A stretch of DNA of 64,000 nt from Lacticaseibacillus kribbianus (GCF_020180945.1 NZ_JAIPUL010000001.1:496001-560000), one strand, 5' to 3'; positions 16,878 to 26,280 are shown, counted from the stretch's first letter. Notes: generated by a model not told the origin, from the letters alone. Translations and numbers: made by a program.

Positions 16878-18365
16878 ATGAGTAAGTGGCAAAAAGGATT
16901 AGCACTCGCAGGCACCGCTGCGGCGGCCCTCGCCCTCGTGGGTTGTGGCAAGAGCGGCAGCAACGGTGACAGCGGCAGCAGCAATGGCAAAGTGACCGTG
17001 ACGATGTACCGCCCCGGTGACGTTTTGACCAACGACAAGGCCATGATGAAGATCGTCAACAAGGAGATCCAAAAGCAGTACCCGAACGTTCAGCTGTCAA
17101 TCAAGCCCCTTTCCTGGGGCGATTACGGCCAGAAGTTCAACGTGATGCTGACTTCCGGTGATCCGTTCGACCTGGCGTTCTCCTCAGGCAGCTACGTGGA
17201 CAACGCCCACAAAGGCGCGTTCACAGACCTCACGCCACTGCTGAAGAAGTACGCCAAGAAGGCCTACGATGGCATCAACAAGGCCTACTGGAAAGGGGTC
17301 ACCGTCAACGGCAAGATCTACGGCTTCCCGACCAACGCGAACGTTTTCTCCCAGGAAACCCTGACCTTCAACGACACCTTCCTGAAGAAGTACAACATCA
17401 GTGTTGACGACGTGAAGACCCTTCAAGACGCCACCCCGGCGCTTGCGGCCTTCCACAAGGCCAACCCTGGCGTCGCGGCGTTTGCCATCGGCAAGGGCTA
17501 CCACGCCCCGGCCTTTGACGCCACTCACAGCTACGAGTACCCACTGAGCAACGCCTACCCGTTCGTGATCGACCAGACGGGCAAGACCACGAAGGTTGAA
17601 AACCCGTACGACACCAAGACGATGCAAAAGAACCTCAAGACCCTGCACAGCTGGTACCAGGCGGGCTACATCCCACAGGATGCCGCAACCTCCAGCACCG
17701 CTTACAACCTGCCTGAGGACACTTGGTTCACCCGCGTCGAGACGAACGGTCCCTTCGACTACGGCTCAACCGCTTTGAACAACGCCCGCGGCAACGGCAA
17801 GACCGTCACCGTCAAGCAGATTTCCAAGCCTTACAAGGCGACGTCCGACGCCCAGATGGCGATGTACGTGGTCTCCAAGTCTTCCAAGCACAAGAAGGAA
17901 GCCGTTGAGGTCCTGAACGCCATCAACACCAACAAGAAGATCCTGAACACCATGGTTTGGGGCATCGAAGGCAAGCAGTGGGAATTCACCGACAAGGCTA
18001 AGGGCAAGGTCAAGACGCTCGATGGCTACAAGGAAAAGACCTACTACGGCGCTTGGATGACCGGGAACAACAAGCTGCTTTACACCAAGGACGAAGTGAC
18101 CGACGCGATGATCAAGGATCGCGACGACAAGATCGCCAACGCCAAGCAGTCTGCCGGCCTGGGCTTTGTTCCGGACACCACGTCTGTGAAGACCGAAATG
18201 ACCAACATCGCCAACGTGATGAGCAAGTACTCCGACATCCTGAACACCGGGACCGCGGATCCGATGCCGACCATCAAGAAGATGAACGCCGAGCTGAAGA
18301 GCGCTGGCTGGGACAAGGTTCAACAGCTGATCCAAAAGCAGTACAACGAATTTCTGAAGAAGTAA
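16878..18365 (+). CDS. Sugar-binding lipoprotein of Lpl-type ABC importer (copy 2)
   Basis: The protein has 495 residues with a LALVGC lipobox (Cys23). It is nearly identical over its length to copy 1 at 13078. Differences cluster in the Ser/Gly linker after Cys23, around residues 172-190 and in the last 60 residues. The two copies flank lplBC, which suggests duplication of the binding protein with the permease pair left single. They may bind overlapping but not identical glycans. TAGGAGG precedes ATG by about 9 bases. A terminator follows at 18380. Confidence 0.92.
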   Translation: MSKWQKGLALAGTAAAALALVGCGKSGSNGDSGSSNGKVTVTMYRPGDVLTNDKAMMKIVNKEIQKQYPNVQLSIKPLSWGDYGQKFNVMLTSGDPFDLAFSSGSYVDNAHKGAFTDLTPLLKKYAKKAYDGINKAYWKGVTVNGKIYGFPTNANVFSQETLTFNDTFLKKYNISVDDVKTLQDATPALAAFHKANPGVAAFAIGKGYHAPAFDATHSYEYPLSNAYPFVIDQTGKTTKVENPYDTKTMQKNLKTLHSWYQAGYIPQDAATSSTAYNLPEDTWFTRVETNGPFDYGSTALNNARGNGKTVTVKQISKPYKATSDAQMAMYVVSKSSKHKKEAVEVLNAINTNKKILNTMVWGIEGKQWEFTDKAKGKVKTLDGYKEKTYYGAWMTGNNKLLYTKDEVTDAMIKDRDDKIANAKQSAGLGFVPDTTSVKTEMTNIANVMSKYSDILNTGTADPMPTIKKMNAELKSAGWDKVQQLIQKQYNEFLKK

Positions 18366-18379
18366 TCCGCCGTCTGCAC

Positions 18380-18409
18380 ACGGTCGAGTCGAAAGGCTCG
18401 GCCGTTTTT
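18380..18409 (+). terminator. Terminator after lipoprotein copy 2
   Basis: Stem ACGGTCGAG/CTCGGCCGT (18380-18388 with 18397-18405, one G-T pair) followed by TTTTG. It ends the glycan island. Confidence 0.82.
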
Positions 18410-18412
18410 GTG

Positions 18413-18661
18413 CCCAGGGCTTTGAAAGGCGCACCTAGCGGGACGGATTGCCTAGCCAAGGCGCTTGGGCCGCACTTTGGCCCGAGTGCCTTGGCGTAGC
18501 AAGCCGCTCCCGCGTTGCCTTTCAAAGCCCGACGATGCCCAGGGCGGAGGCCGGCGCACTTAGCGGGACGGGTAGCCTAGCCAAGGCACTTGGGCTGTTC
18601 TTTGGCCCGAGTGCCTTGGCGTAGCAAGCCGCTTGCGCGTTGCCTTTCAAAGCCCGCCGAC
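18413..18661 (-). repeat. Structured intergenic repeat, locus B (two tandem copies)
   Basis: Two copies lie head to tail with a period of exactly 125 bases (CCTAGCCAAGG at 18451 and 18576). Read on the minus strand each has the family core CTCGGGCCAAAG and the frame GGCTTGCTACGCC...GGCTAGGC...CCCGTCCCGCTAAG/GGTGCGCC. The enclosing helix is GCCAAGGC/GCCTTGGC. The inner helix is GGGCC/GGCCC in one copy and GGGC/GCCC in the other. No ORF is conserved between the copies. Confidence 0.8.
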
Positions 18662-18732
18662 GCCCGACGCGCAGGAGGGCTCAGTTCGCGGCCGGCCGGG
18701 TGCTGCCATGCGGCGGTCGGCCGCGCTGCGCA

Positions 18733-18761
18733 TTGTTGTCCGGCGCCAAGTCTGCTACACT
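18733..18761 (+). promoter_or_regulatory. Promoter of the rRNA methyltransferase gene
   Basis: TTGTTG (18733-18738), 17-base spacer, TACACT (18756-18761). Confidence 0.55.
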
Positions 18762-18790
18762 ACGGGTACGAACCAATGAGGAGGGCCATC

Positions 18791-20155
18791 GTGGCAAAAA
18801 CACCGGTAGCAAAAAACGAAGAATTGACGGTCACGGTTGAGGATCTGACCTACGAGGGCATGGGCGTGGCCAAGGTTGACGGCTACCCGCTGTTCATCGA
18901 CGGCGCGCTGCCCGGCGAGCGGGCCGTGGTGCATGTGGTGAAGGCGGAAAAGAAGTTCGCCTTCGCGCGGCTGAAGACGCTTGAAACCACGTCGCCCGAC
19001 CGCGTGACGCCGCGCGACGCGGCCTACACGCAGACCGGCATCGCGCCGCTGCAGCACCTGGCGTACCCGGCGCAGCTGGCTTTCAAGGCCGCGCAGATCC
19101 GCAACCTTTACAAGAAGGCGCACCTGGACGTGCCGGTCAAAGAGACGCTGGGCATGGCCCAGCCGTCGGGTTACCGCAACAAGGCGCAGATTCCGGTGAG
19201 GATGGTCAACGGGCAGCCGACCACCGGTTTTTACAAGCGGCGCTCCCACGAGCTTTTGCCGCTCGAGGATTTTTACATTCAAGACCCCAAGATCGATACG
19301 GCGGTGCTGGTGGTGCGCGACCTGCTGCGGCGCTACGGCGTGCCCGCCTACGACGAGGCGACCAACACCGGTGTGATCCGCCACATCATGGTGCGGCGCG
19401 GCTACTTCTCGCACCAGATGATGATCGTGCTGGTCAGCCGGACCTGGGCCGTGCCTTACCTCGACGAGCTGGTGGCCGGGATCACCGCCGCGTTGCCGGA
19501 GGTCGTGTCCATCGTCTTGAACCTCAACGAGCGGGCGACCAACGTGATTCTGGGCAAAAAGACGCAGATGCTGTACGGCACGCCGTACCTGGAAGACAGC
19601 CTGCTGGGCAGCCGCTTCCGCATCAGCCCGCTGAGCTTCTACCAAGTCAACCCGACCCAGACCGAGGTGCTGTACACCCAGGCCGTTGAGGCGGCCGGGC
19701 TGACCGGCCAGGAGGTGGTGATCGACGCGTACTCGGGCATCGGCACCATCAGCCTGACCATGGCCAAGCACGCTAAGCAGGTCTACGGCGTCGAGATTGT
19801 CCCGGAGGCCGTCGCCGACGCGCGCGAGAACGCGCGGCTCAACGGCGTGACCAACGCCGAGTTCGTGCTCGGCAAGGCCGAGGACGTGATGCAGGCCTGG
19901 AAGGAAGAGGGGCTGCACGCGGACGTGCTGATGGTCGACCCGCCGCGCAAGGGGCTTGCCCCCGAGTTCGTCGCGGCGGTCGGCGTGATGCTGCCGCCCA
20001 AGGTGGTGTACGTCTCCTGCAACCCGGCCACCCTGGCCCGCGACATCGCGGCGCTTCAGGGCTTCGGCTACAAGGCGACCGCGACGCAGCCGGTCGACAT
20101 GTTCCCGCAGACCACCTCGATCGAGTCGGTCACGGTGCTGACGCGGGCGGAGTAA
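18791..20155 (+). CDS. rlmD: 23S rRNA (uracil-5)-methyltransferase, RlmD/RlmCD type
   Basis: The protein has 454 residues. An N-terminal TRAM RNA-binding domain (about residues 8-65, with TYEGMGVAKVDGYPLFI) precedes a SAM-dependent methyltransferase domain. SAM motif: VIDAYSGIGTISL. Other motifs are MVDPPRKGL and VYVSCNPATLARD with catalytic Cys410. It makes 5-methyluridine in 23S rRNA; Firmicute members often modify two sites (RlmCD). GTG 18791 is preferred because GAGGAGG lies just upstream; an in-frame ATG at 18776 sits ahead of that ribosome site. The iron-sulfur Cys cluster of the E. coli enzyme is not evident. Confidence 0.9.
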   Translation: MAKTPVAKNEELTVTVEDLTYEGMGVAKVDGYPLFIDGALPGERAVVHVVKAEKKFAFARLKTLETTSPDRVTPRDAAYTQTGIAPLQHLAYPAQLAFKAAQIRNLYKKAHLDVPVKETLGMAQPSGYRNKAQIPVRMVNGQPTTGFYKRRSHELLPLEDFYIQDPKIDTAVLVVRDLLRRYGVPAYDEATNTGVIRHIMVRRGYFSHQMMIVLVSRTWAVPYLDELVAGITAALPEVVSIVLNLNERATNVILGKKTQMLYGTPYLEDSLLGSRFRISPLSFYQVNPTQTEVLYTQAVEAAGLTGQEVVIDAYSGIGTISLTMAKHAKQVYGVEIVPEAVADARENARLNGVTNAEFVLGKAEDVMQAWKEEGLHADVLMVDPPRKGLAPEFVAAVGVMLPPKVVYVSCNPATLARDIAALQGFGYKATATQPVDMFPQTTSIESVTVLTRAE

Positions 20156-20180
20156 CCGTTAATACAGACACCTGCCACAG

Positions 20181-20216
20181 GCGCTCGGATTGCAGCCGCA
20201 ATCCGGGCGCTTTTTT
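20181..20216 (+). terminator. Terminator after rlmD
   Basis: Stem GCGCTCGGATTGC/GCAATCCGGGCGC (20181-20193 with 20198-20210) and six T residues. Confidence 0.9.
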
Positions 20217-20370
20217 GGTGCCGGGCGGCTGGCGGCTTGGGCGCACGTTCGACGCGCGTGGGTGGCGCCGAGGGAAACGGCGGCTGAAATTTTGTGAAAT
20301 CGGCAATTTTTTGGGCCGGCGTCAGCGGCGAAACGGCGGTTTTTCGCGGCGGCCGGGGCTTGTGAAGCAC

Positions 20371-20423
20371 AGAAAACGTTTGACAAAAACGCGGCGAGGC
20401 CCGATAGTTAATCATTGTCAATG
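20371..20423 (+). promoter_or_regulatory. Promoter and candidate operator of yhgE-marR
   Basis: TTGACA (20380-20385) and GATAGT (20403-20408) are 17 bases apart. A perfect palindrome CATTG-T-CAATG at 20413-20423 covers the transcription start and is a plausible site for the MarR protein encoded at the end of this operon. AGAAAACGTTTGAC at 20371 is loosely cre-like. Confidence 0.5.
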
Positions 20424-20508
20424 GCATAAACATTCAATGCGGTTGAAGTTCCACGCCATGGTGCGTAATTCCGCCTCACCACGGGGCGATGAAGGAGTTG
20501 AAAGTGAT

Positions 20509-23226
20509 TTGTTCAAGCACGAATTTCAAAGCATCGTCAAACACAAGGGGTTGATGTGGGCGATGCTGGTGATCTTGTTCATTCCCTTTGCCTATTCGTT
20601 TTGCTTTTTGACCTCGGCATGGGACCCCTACGGCAACACCGGCAAGATTCCGGTGGCGGTGGTGAACCTGGACCAGCCCGCGGAGCTTGAGGGCGAACCG
20701 ATCAACGCCGGGCACGACACGGTGGCCGAGCTGAAGGACGACAAGCAGCTCAAGTGGATTTTCTGCACGCCGGAGCAGGCCAAAAAGGGCCTGGCGAGCA
20801 ACAAGTACTACACGGTCGTGACGCTGCCGAAGGACTTTTCGGCCAACGCGGCGACGCTGCTCGATGCGCACCCCAAGCAGATGAAGCTGACCTACCAGAC
20901 CAACGGCTCTTTGAACTACGTGTCGGAGATCATCAGCCAGGTCGGCGCGGACAAGCTCAACGCGCAGATTCGCGAGAAGGTGACCACCGCCTTCGCCCAG
21001 GCGCTGTTCGCCAAGGTGTCCGAGATCGGCAGCCAGCTCAAGGTGGCCAAAAACGGCGCCAACAAGCTGGTGGCCGGCCAGACCACGCTGAAAGACGGCC
21101 TGGGCCAGTACACGGCGGGCGTGAGCCAGGTCGACGGCGGCCTGAGCCAGATGAACGGCCAGGTGCCGGCCTTGGCCTCGGGCGTCGCCCAGCTGACGGA
21201 CGGCGGCAGCCAGCTACAGAGCGGTCTCGGCCAGCTCAACGGCAAGGCGCCGGCCCTGGCTTCAGGCGTGGGTCAGCTCAACGGCGGCCTCGCGACGCTC
21301 AACAGCAAGACCCCGGCCCTGGCCAGCGGCGTCTCGCAGCTGCAGGCCGGCGGCGTCAGCATCCACGACAACCTCGGCAAGATCAACGGTCAGGTCAACG
21401 GCAAGACGGCCGAGACGGACCTGACCGGGTCGGTGCAGAAGCTGACGGACGGCCTGGATCAGCTGTACAAGGCCGTGTCGACGAAGACCGGGGACGACCC
21501 GAAGTTCGTCGATGCGATCGACCAGCTGACGGCCAACCTGGAGCAGATTCAGACGGCGACCAAGGAACTGCCTTCGGGCGCCAGCCGCCTGAGCGCCGCG
21601 ATGAGCAAGCTGCACAAGACGGTCACCAGCCAGATCGGGTTGTTCAAGACCTTCTACAATGACGCCAAGTACCCGGCCGTCGCCAGCATGATGGGCACCG
21701 GCAGCGGTTTTGACACCGAGAAAAAGGCGCTTGTGGCCGACCTCAACACCAGCAACAAGCAGATGCAGGCCGCCATCGACGCGGTCAGCGATCCGGACCA
21801 AAAGGCGGCGCTTGAGGCAGCCTTTGCCGCCAACAAGAAGGCGTCCGGGGCGGTTTCGACCAAGCTCGGCACCGCGTACATGGTGCTGAACACGGTCAAG
21901 TACAACCTGACCACGGAGGACACCGATCCGACGGTCAACCCGGACACCGGCGAGAAGGATCCCAAGGGGCTGTTGAAGGCGGTCGGCGAGCTCGACGACG
22001 GCCTGAGCCAGATCAACCTTGGCCTGAACACGCCGCGCCCGGCCGTCGGCACCGACGCGCAGTACACCTTTGCCCAGGGGCTGGCCGCCCTGGTCGCGGG
22101 GCTCAAGAAGCTCCAGGTCCAGGCGCCGACCTTGGTCGACGGCGTCAAGCAGCTCGATGAGGGGATCAACGCCCTGAACAAGAAGGCGCCGCAGCTGGCC
22201 TCCGACATCAACCAGCTCTACAATGGCGCCGGGCAGCTGTCCGGGGGGCTTAATCAGCTCAACGGTCAGGTGCCGGCTTTGACCAGCGGCGTCTCCCAGC
22301 TGTACGCCGGGAGCACGCAGCTGAACAACGCCGTGCCGGCCCTGCAAAGCGGCGTCAAGCAGCTTTACGACGGGTCGGTCAAGGAGGCCGCGGGGCTCAA
22401 CGAGCTCAACGGCAAGGTGCCGACGCTGACCAGTGGCGTCAAGCAGCTTTACGACGGCACCCAGCAGCTGACGGCCAAAAACAAGCAGCTGACCTCCGGT
22501 GCGGACCAGCTTTTGGACGGCAACACGCAGCTGGCCACCGGGCTTGACGATGGCTACCAGCAGATTGTCGCCACCAAGCTGACCAAGCTGACGGCCAAGA
22601 TGTTCGCGGCCCCGGCCCAGGACGTCCAGCTCAAGTACACGACGGTCAAGAACTACGGCGCCGCACTTGCACCTTACGTGCTGGCCCTCGCAATGTTTGT
22701 GGCGATCATCATCTTCAACTTCGCCTACCCGATGAAGCGGACGGAGGACGACGACCGCAGCCCGCTTGCCTGGCTGCTCGGCAAGCTTGCCATCGGCACC
22801 CTGGTCGCCGTTGCGGCGGCGTTGATTGAGGCCACGCTGATGCTTCTGATGATGCATCTGCCGGTGGCCAACGTCGCCGGGTTCTACGCGATGACGCTGC
22901 TCTTCGCGCTGGCCGCGCAGTACCTGACCATGGTCTTGAACCTCGCGTTCGGCCGCGCCGGCATTTTCATCGCCCTGGGGCTTTTGACCCTGAGCGGCTC
23001 CGGCGGCCTGTTCCCAGCGGAGACCATCAGCCCGCTGTACGAGTCGACGCAGAAGTTCCTGCCGATGACCTACGCGATCAACGGCTACCGCGAGGTGATC
23101 ACCGGCGGGATGGCGACGGACACCACGGTCACAAGCGTCGTGATCCTGCTGGCCGTGGGCCTGATCTCACTGGCCCTGATGATTCCGGCGGTCATGATGC
23201 ACCAAGGACTGAAGACGACGGATTAA
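20509..23226 (+). CDS. YhgE/Pip-family membrane protein
   Basis: The protein has about 905 residues. One membrane helix lies near residues 15-35, followed by a roughly 700-residue extracellular region rich in short repeats of the form QL(N/Y)(G/D)...VPAL(A/T)SGV. Five to six membrane helices fill the last 200 residues. This is the YhgE/Pip architecture, related to the ESX/type VII accessory EsaA and to phage-infection protein Pip. Its function is not settled; it may act as an export or efflux component. The start is a TTG at 20509 with AAGGAG 11 bases upstream; an ATG at 20458 is a weaker option. A MarR gene follows 30 bases later, as is common for this family. Confidence 0.85.
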   Translation: MFKHEFQSIVKHKGLMWAMLVILFIPFAYSFCFLTSAWDPYGNTGKIPVAVVNLDQPAELEGEPINAGHDTVAELKDDKQLKWIFCTPEQAKKGLASNKYYTVVTLPKDFSANAATLLDAHPKQMKLTYQTNGSLNYVSEIISQVGADKLNAQIREKVTTAFAQALFAKVSEIGSQLKVAKNGANKLVAGQTTLKDGLGQYTAGVSQVDGGLSQMNGQVPALASGVAQLTDGGSQLQSGLGQLNGKAPALASGVGQLNGGLATLNSKTPALASGVSQLQAGGVSIHDNLGKINGQVNGKTAETDLTGSVQKLTDGLDQLYKAVSTKTGDDPKFVDAIDQLTANLEQIQTATKELPSGASRLSAAMSKLHKTVTSQIGLFKTFYNDAKYPAVASMMGTGSGFDTEKKALVADLNTSNKQMQAAIDAVSDPDQKAALEAAFAANKKASGAVSTKLGTAYMVLNTVKYNLTTEDTDPTVNPDTGEKDPKGLLKAVGELDDGLSQINLGLNTPRPAVGTDAQYTFAQGLAALVAGLKKLQVQAPTLVDGVKQLDEGINALNKKAPQLASDINQLYNGAGQLSGGLNQLNGQVPALTSGVSQLYAGSTQLNNAVPALQSGVKQLYDGSVKEAAGLNELNGKVPTLTSGVKQLYDGTQQLTAKNKQLTSGADQLLDGNTQLATGLDDGYQQIVATKLTKLTAKMFAAPAQDVQLKYTTVKNYGAALAPYVLALAMFVAIIIFNFAYPMKRTEDDDRSPLAWLLGKLAIGTLVAVAAALIEATLMLLMMHLPVANVAGFYAMTLLFALAAQYLTMVLNLAFGRAGIFIALGLLTLSGSGGLFPAETISPLYESTQKFLPMTYAINGYREVITGGMATDTTVTSVVILLAVGLISLALMIPAVMMHQGLKTTD

Positions 23227-23256
23227 GACACAGCCGGCGAAAAAGGGGGGAGCGCC

Positions 23257-23715
23257 GTGGCGGACGCACAGCTGTTGAACGACTACATTGAGATGTACTT
23301 CGAAACGTTCAAGAACATCGACGACCTGATCAATGCGCCGATGAAGGCGGACGGGTTGTCCTTCGAGCAGTTCTTCATCATGCACGACTTGGCGGCCGGC
23401 CACCGGCTGGCCATGACCGAGATTGCGCAGCGCCGCGGCGTCACCCGGGCGGCGATTTCGCGCCAGATCAAGGCGCTGATGGCCCGGGGGATGATCACGC
23501 AGGAGCGCCACGTGAGCGACCGAAGGCGGCTGCCGCTGGTGTTGACGGCAAGCGGCGCGGCGGTGGTCGCCCGCCTGGACGTCACCATCGCCGCGCGCTT
23601 CGACCGCTGGGTGGTCGCGCTCGGCGAGCCGGACGCCCGCGAGCTGCTGCGGCTGCTCCAGAAGGTCGGCGACAAGCTGATTCGCCCGGTGGTCCCCGCA
23701 GACGACGGCGCGTGA
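23257..23715 (+). CDS. MarR-family transcriptional regulator
   Basis: The protein has 152 residues with a GTG start behind a GGGGGGAG-type ribosome site. The winged helix is visible as MTEIAQRRGVTRAAISRQIKALMARGMI, followed by a wing with DRRRLPLVLT. MarR proteins are dimeric repressors released by small molecules. It is the last gene of the yhgE operon and may bind the CATTGTCAATG palindrome at 20413. The second half is rich in Arg and Leu, typical of the dimer interface. Confidence 0.85.
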   Translation: MADAQLLNDYIEMYFETFKNIDDLINAPMKADGLSFEQFFIMHDLAAGHRLAMTEIAQRRGVTRAAISRQIKALMARGMITQERHVSDRRRLPLVLTASGAAVVARLDVTIAARFDRWVVALGEPDARELLRLLQKVGDKLIRPVVPADDGA

Positions 23716-23740
23716 CCCAAACCCTGAACAGACCTGCGAG

Positions 23741-23770
23741 CGCCAGCCGGGCAACCGGCTGGCGTTTTTT
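23741..23770 (+). terminator. Terminator of the yhgE-marR operon
   Basis: A perfect 10-bp stem CGCCAGCCGG/CCGGCTGGCG, GCAA loop, six T residues. The following 217 bases to the next gene hold only GC-rich DNA with a possible decayed piece of the 125-bp repeat near 23845-23875. Confidence 0.95.
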
Positions 23771-23987
23771 GCGTCCCAGCGCGACGAACCCAGCGCGGCG
23801 CAAGGCGCGCTGAGATCCCGGGTAGCGACAGGCAGGGCGTGGAGCGCCTTTAGCTAGCCGGGCGGCGCGGGGACGCCTTGGTTACCGGTATCGCGCTTTG
23901 GCAACCCGATGACGCGCACCACCGGGAGTGTTAAGCTTGGGGTAACGGTTTCAGGCGCACGCCCGGAATCAGAATGGAGGGCCTAAC

Positions 23988-24608
23988 ATGGCAACGGATA
24001 AGGAATTGATGGTCGCAGGCAAGCTGTACTACTCGGGAGGCGCGGAGCTTCAGGCCGGGCGCGAACGGGCGCGGGAGTTGGTGTACGCGTTCAACCAGAC
24101 CGCCCCCAAGCAGATGGATGAGCGCCAGGAGATTTTGAACCAGCTGATCGACAGTCCGAGCGGCGATCCGTACATGGAGGTGCCGATCCGCGTGGACTAC
24201 GGGGAAAATGTTCACGTTGGCCAAAGATTTTACGCCAATTATGACTGCATTCTCCTCGACATCGCGCCGATCACCATCGGCGACCACGTGATGTTTGGCC
24301 CGCGCGTCGGGCTTTACACGGCGGGGCACCCGCTGATTCCGGCCATTCGCAACGCCGACCTGGAGTACGGCCACCCGATCACCATCGGCGACAACGTCTG
24401 GCTGGGCGGCAACGTCACGGTGTGCCCCGGTGTGACCATCGGGGCCAACACCGTGGTCGGCGCCGGCGCCGTGGTGACGCACGATCTGCCCGCCAACGTG
24501 GTGGCGGCCGGGGTGCCGGCCAAGGTGATTCGGCCGATCACGGAAGCGGATAAGGCGGACTGGGAGGCCCAAAAGGCGGCCTACGAGGCGACCCACACGG
24601 CCGAGTGA
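23988..24608 (+). CDS. Maltose/galactoside-type O-acetyltransferase
   Basis: The protein has 206 residues with an N-terminal MAC domain (residues 1-55) and a left-handed beta-helix of hexapeptide repeats (VHVGQRFYANYDCILLDIAPITIGDHVMFGP). The catalytic His is in GLYTAGHPL. The C-terminal PAKVIRPI is typical. Such enzymes transfer acetyl from acetyl-CoA to the 6-hydroxyl of glucose, maltose or galactosides, thought to detoxify sugars that cannot be metabolised. GGAGGG precedes ATG. It is a single-gene unit. Confidence 0.9.
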   Translation: MATDKELMVAGKLYYSGGAELQAGRERARELVYAFNQTAPKQMDERQEILNQLIDSPSGDPYMEVPIRVDYGENVHVGQRFYANYDCILLDIAPITIGDHVMFGPRVGLYTAGHPLIPAIRNADLEYGHPITIGDNVWLGGNVTVCPGVTIGANTVVGAGAVVTHDLPANVVAAGVPAKVIRPITEADKADWEAQKAAYEATHTAE

Positions 24609-24728
24609 CCGAGGCCGGCGAGCTGGCTAGGCGGCGCTAAACTCCGGTCGGTGACGGCGGGGGCAATCGCGCGCAAGCCGCCGCGCCGCGCGGCATTACA
24701 GAAAGATTAGGAAGCCCAAAAAATATAC

Positions 24729-24757
24729 TTGTTTTATGGTTGCTCGCGGGGTACAGT
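24729..24757 (+). promoter_or_regulatory. Promoter of mntH
   Basis: TTGTTT (24729-24734), 17-base spacer, TACAGT (24752-24757). No manganese riboswitch (yybP-ykoY) pattern and no clear MntR palindrome was recognised in 24609-24842. Confidence 0.5.
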
Positions 24758-24842
24758 ATCATGTGGGGTTACACGAGCACCCGGTTAGGCCGGGCGGATT
24801 TGACACCAAATTTCTAATCCAATAGAAAAGAGGCCACTCGAA

Positions 24843-26219
24843 ATGAAGGCAAATGAACCGAAGAAGAAGCGCGAGGTCCTGCACTTTGCGGAGGAACCCG
24901 GGCAAAAGAGTTTAGACGAGGTCAACGGCTCCGTCGAGGTCCCCAAGAACGCGGGCTTTTTCCGCACCCTGATGGCCTACACCGGCCCCGGCGTCCTGAT
25001 CGCCGTGGGCTACATGGATCCGGGTAACTGGATCACCTCGATCGCCGGGGGCGCGCAGTTCCAGTACCGCCTGCTGGCCGTCGTCCTGCTGTCCAGTTTG
25101 ATCGCCATGCTGCTTCAGAGCATGGCCGCCAAACTGGGCATCGTGACGGGGAAGGACCTGGCGCAGCTGACGCGCGAGCACACCGGTAAGGTCTCCGGCT
25201 TCCTGCTTTGGATCGTCGCCGAGCTCGCCATCATGGCAACCGACATCGCCGAGATCATCGGCTCGGCGATCGCCATCAAGCTGCTGTTCAACATTCCGCT
25301 GATCGTCGGCATCATCATCACCGCCGCCGACGTCTTGATCCTGCTGCTTTTGATGAAGCTGGGCTTCCGCAAGATCGAGGCAATCGTCGCCACGCTGGTC
25401 GCCGTGATTCTCCTGGTGTTCGCCTACGAGGTCTTCCTCGCCAAGCCGAGCATCACCGGGATCCTCGAGGGTTACCTGCCGGTCAAGGAAATCCTGACCA
25501 ACCACGGCATGCTGTACCTGACGCTGGGGATTGTCGGTGCGACCGTGATGCCGCACGACCTGTACCTCGGCTCGTCGATCTCCCAGACCCGTAAGGTGGA
25601 CCGCAAGAACCGTGACGAGCTGGCCAAGGCCGTCCGCTTCTCCACCATCGACTCCAACATGCAGCTGTTCCTGGCGTTCATCGTCAACTCGCTGCTGTTG
25701 ATCCTCGGTGCGGCGCTGTTTTACGGCACCAACTCCGACCTCGGTCGCTTCGTCGACCTGTTCCACGCGCTGAGCGACTCGCAGGTGGTCGGCGCTATCG
25801 CCAGCCCCGTGCTGTCCATGCTGTTCGCCGTCGCGCTGCTGTCGTCGGGTCAAAGCTCGACGATCACCGGGACCTTGGCCGGGCAGATCATCATGGAGGG
25901 CTTCATCCACCTGAAGATGCCGATGTGGGCGCAGCGCCTGCTGACCCGGCTGCTCTCCGTCACGCCGGTTCTGGTCTTTGCCATCTACTACCACGGCAAC
26001 GAGGCCAAGATCGAGGACCTGCTGACCTTCTCGCAGGTGTTCCTCAGCGTGGCGCTGCCGTTTGCGGTCATCCCGCTGGTGGCCTTCACCTCCAACCGGG
26101 ACTTGATGGGCGAGTTCGCCAACAAGACCTGGGTGCGCGTGTGCGCCTGGACCGCGACTTGGGTGCTGATCGCGCTGAACGTGTACCTGATTCTTCAGAC
26201 CTTGGGCATCGTGGGCTGA
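24843..26219 (+). CDS. mntH: Nramp-family manganese/divalent metal transporter MntH
   Basis: The protein has 458 residues with about 11 membrane helices after a polar N-tail of 50 residues. The metal-binding DPGN motif is in [10 protein letters not shown] and the second signature [10 protein letters not shown] is in helix 6. It imports Mn(II), and possibly Fe(II), with protons. Lactobacilli rely on high internal manganese for protection against oxidants, so this is a core function. It is a single-gene unit ended by a bidirectional terminator shared with araD. Confidence 0.95.
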   Translation: MKANEPKKKREVLHFAEEPGQKSLDEVNGSVEVPKNAGFFRTLMAYTGPGVLIAVGYMDPGNWITSIAGGAQFQYRLLAVVLLSSLIAMLLQSMAAKLGIVTGKDLAQLTREHTGKVSGFLLWIVAELAIMATDIAEIIGSAIAIKLLFNIPLIVGIIITAADVLILLLLMKLGFRKIEAIVATLVAVILLVFAYEVFLAKPSITGILEGYLPVKEILTNHGMLYLTLGIVGATVMPHDLYLGSSISQTRKVDRKNRDELAKAVRFSTIDSNMQLFLAFIVNSLLLILGAALFYGTNSDLGRFVDLFHALSDSQVVGAIASPVLSMLFAVALLSSGQSSTITGTLAGQIIMEGFIHLKMPMWAQRLLTRLLSVTPVLVFAIYYHGNEAKIEDLLTFSQVFLSVALPFAVIPLVAFTSNRDLMGEFANKTWVRVCAWTATWVLIALNVYLILQTLGIVG

Positions 26220-26233
26220 CCCTCGCTGCCAAA

Positions 26234-26280
26234 AAGGCGATTGCCGTCACCGCTGCTGCGGTCGAGGCAATCGCCTTTTG
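26234..26280. terminator. Bidirectional terminator between mntH and araD
   Basis: Outer stem GGCGATTGCC/GGCAATCGCC (26236-26245 with 26266-26275), inner ACCGC/GCGGT, T tract on the plus strand and A tract (T on the minus strand) at the other side. Confidence 0.9.

Noticed and set aside
18413-18661. CRISPR array
   Set aside because: Only two long units with internal palindromes, no short regular repeats and unique spacers, and no cas genes in the window.
20509-23226. Phage tail-fibre or tape-measure gene suggested by the repeated QL-SGV pattern
   Set aside because: Terminal membrane helices and the linked MarR gene identify the YhgE/Pip family; no other phage genes are near.
24609-24842. Manganese riboswitch before mntH
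   Set aside because: No yybP-ykoY core could be recognised; the region is GC-rich DNA plus a simple promoter and perhaps a remnant of the 125-bp repeat.
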